Below are positions 5,996-6,852 of a stretch of 6,852 nucleotides of DNA, piece after piece. The notes under the pieces are model-generated. The model did not search any database. It worked only from the letters and a program-made list of their open reading frames with translations, and had not been told where the DNA came from. The DNA comes from Acidimicrobiaceae bacterium (lineage in GTDB: Bacteria; Actinomycetota; Acidimicrobiia; Acidimicrobiales; RAAP-2), in the NCBI GenBank assembly GCA_003151555.1, contig PLXU01000184.1:239-7090 (forward strand), in the 5' to 3' direction. Position 1 is the stretch's first letter. Every line of letters starts with the position of its first letter. The position numbers were made by a program, and so were the translations under genes.

Positions 5996-6852
5996 TTGAC
6001 GTACCCCACCCCCAACAAACGGCTCATTGAATGGGTTGGCGAGATGGCCCAGCTCACCACCCCGGATCGCATCCACTGGTGCGACGGATCGGCCGAGGAG
6101 TACGACGAACTCTGCCAGTTGCTCGTCGACAACGGTACCTTCACCAAACTCTCCGAGGCCAAGCGCCCCCATAGCTACTACGCGACGTCGGACGCGGGCG
6201 ACGTCGCGCGCGTGGAAGACCGAACCTTCATCTGCTGTGAGAACGAAGAGGACGCGGGACCGACCAACAACTGGCGCGATCCCAAGGAAATGCGAGACCT
6301 GCTCACGGGCCTGTTTCGAGGGTGCATGAAGGGCCGCACCATGTACGTGGTGCCCTTTTCCATGGGACCGCTGGGGTCCAACATCTCGCACATTGGCGTC
6401 GAGATCACGGATTCGGCCTACGTGACGGTCAGCATGCGCATCATGACCCGCATGGGCCGCGGCGCATTGGAAGTCCTGGGCGAACACGGCGTCTTCGTGC
6501 CCTGCCTGCACTCGGTGGGCGTGCCGCTCGAGGACGGCGAAGAGGACGTCACCTGGCCCTGCGACGCAGAAAACAAGTACATCGTGCACTTCCCCGAGAC
6601 CCGCGAAATAATCTCTTACGGTTCGGGTTACGGCGGCAACGCCCTCTTGGGCAAGAAGTGCTTCGCGCTGCGTATCGCCTCGGCCATGGCGCGCGACAAC
6701 GGCTGGCTCGCCGAGCACATGCTCATCTTGAAGCTCACCAATCCCCAGGGCGAGTCTCGCTACGTCACCGGCGCGTTCCCGAGCGCCTGCGGTAAAACCA
6801 ACCTCGCGATGATGGTGCCGTCGCTGCCGGGCTGGAAGGTCGAGACGGTGGG
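5996..6852 (+). CDS. pckG: Phosphoenolpyruvate carboxykinase (GTP), N-terminal 285 residues (runs off the right edge)
   Basis: PckG converts oxaloacetate and GTP to phosphoenolpyruvate, GDP and CO2, the entry step of gluconeogenesis, and can run in reverse for anaplerosis. Seen: VARVE around Arg72 (substrate-binding Arg), GPTNNW at 88-93, GRTMYVVPFSMGP at 113-125, GVEITDS at 134-140, LHSVGVPL at 171-178, HFPETREI at 198-205, SYGSGYGGNALLGKK at 207-221 with the two active-site lysines at 220-221, the metal-binding His241 in AEHMLILKL, and the kinase loop FPSACGKTN at 261-269 with the reactive Cys265. This is the GTP family, not the ATP-type PckA. The family has about 600 residues, so about half is present. 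The start is TTG, supported by AGAAGGG upstream and an in-frame stop at 5981-5983; the next ATG (6044) would remove conserved N-terminal residues. It is divergent from thiL and has an inverted repeat just upstream. Confidence 0.96.
   Translation, partial: MTYPTPNKRLIEWVGEMAQLTTPDRIHWCDGSAEEYDELCQLLVDNGTFTKLSEAKRPHSYYATSDAGDVARVEDRTFICCENEEDAGPTNNWRDPKEMRDLLTGLFRGCMKGRTMYVVPFSMGPLGSNISHIGVEITDSAYVTVSMRIMTRMGRGALEVLGEHGVFVPCLHSVGVPLEDGEEDVTWPCDAENKYIVHFPETREIISYGSGYGGNALLGKKCFALRIASAMARDNGWLAEHMLILKLTNPQGESRYVTGAFPSACGKTNLAMMVPSLPGWKVETV

Noticed and set aside
5996..6001. TTGACG as a -35 promoter box
   Set aside because: It coincides with the pckG start codon and is well explained by TTG-ACG coding for the first two residues; no -10 follows at the right distance.
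5936..6718. 260-codon minus-strand open frame opposite pckG
   Set aside because: pckG shows many conserved catalytic motifs over the same bases. The antisense product looks like a GC shadow with no family signature.

Overview
The window looks like ordinary core chromosome from a high-GC bacterium, most likely an actinomycete in the broad sense (Actinomycetota; a deep branch such as Acidimicrobiia is possible but not shown). Reasons: strongly GC-rich third codon positions, frequent GTG and TTG starts, a GTP-type PEP carboxykinase close to the mycobacterial one, a RecG of actinobacterial length, and a gene order that, from memory, resembles the thiL / rpmB / DAK2-protein / recG / rsmD / coaD block of Mycobacterium tuberculosis. 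I see no mobile element, CRISPR array, tRNA, rRNA, toxin-antitoxin pair or defence gene.

Layout. Positions 1-4686 form one minus-strand block read from right to left: a DAK2-domain (FakA/YloV-like) kinase, recG, rsmD and coaD, the last cut by the left edge. The junctions are tight: a 4-base GTGA stop/start overlap, a 25-base gap, then another GTGA overlap, so this is very probably a single operon. At 4687-4766 is a short divergent promoter region, followed by the plus-strand gene rpmB (ribosomal protein L28). rpmB runs head-on into minus-strand thiL with only four bases between their stop codons. At 5935-5995 is a second divergent intergenic region, carrying a 24-base imperfect inverted repeat, and then plus-strand pckG, cut by the right edge.

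Function. The genes are housekeeping genes of several pathways: ribosome structure and modification (L28, RsmD), DNA repair (RecG), coenzyme synthesis (CoaD for CoA, ThiL for thiamine diphosphate), fatty-acid activation (FakA-like, assigned by homology) and gluconeogenesis/anaplerosis (PckG). Their clustering reflects conserved actinobacterial synteny rather than one pathway.

I found no convincing new system. The points most worth a second look are regulatory: the inverted repeat between thiL and pckG, the overlapping divergent -10 elements between the DAK2 gene and rpmB with a probable leaderless DAK2 mRNA, and the terminator-less convergent rpmB/thiL junction. No stretch longer than about 80 bases lacks a gene.
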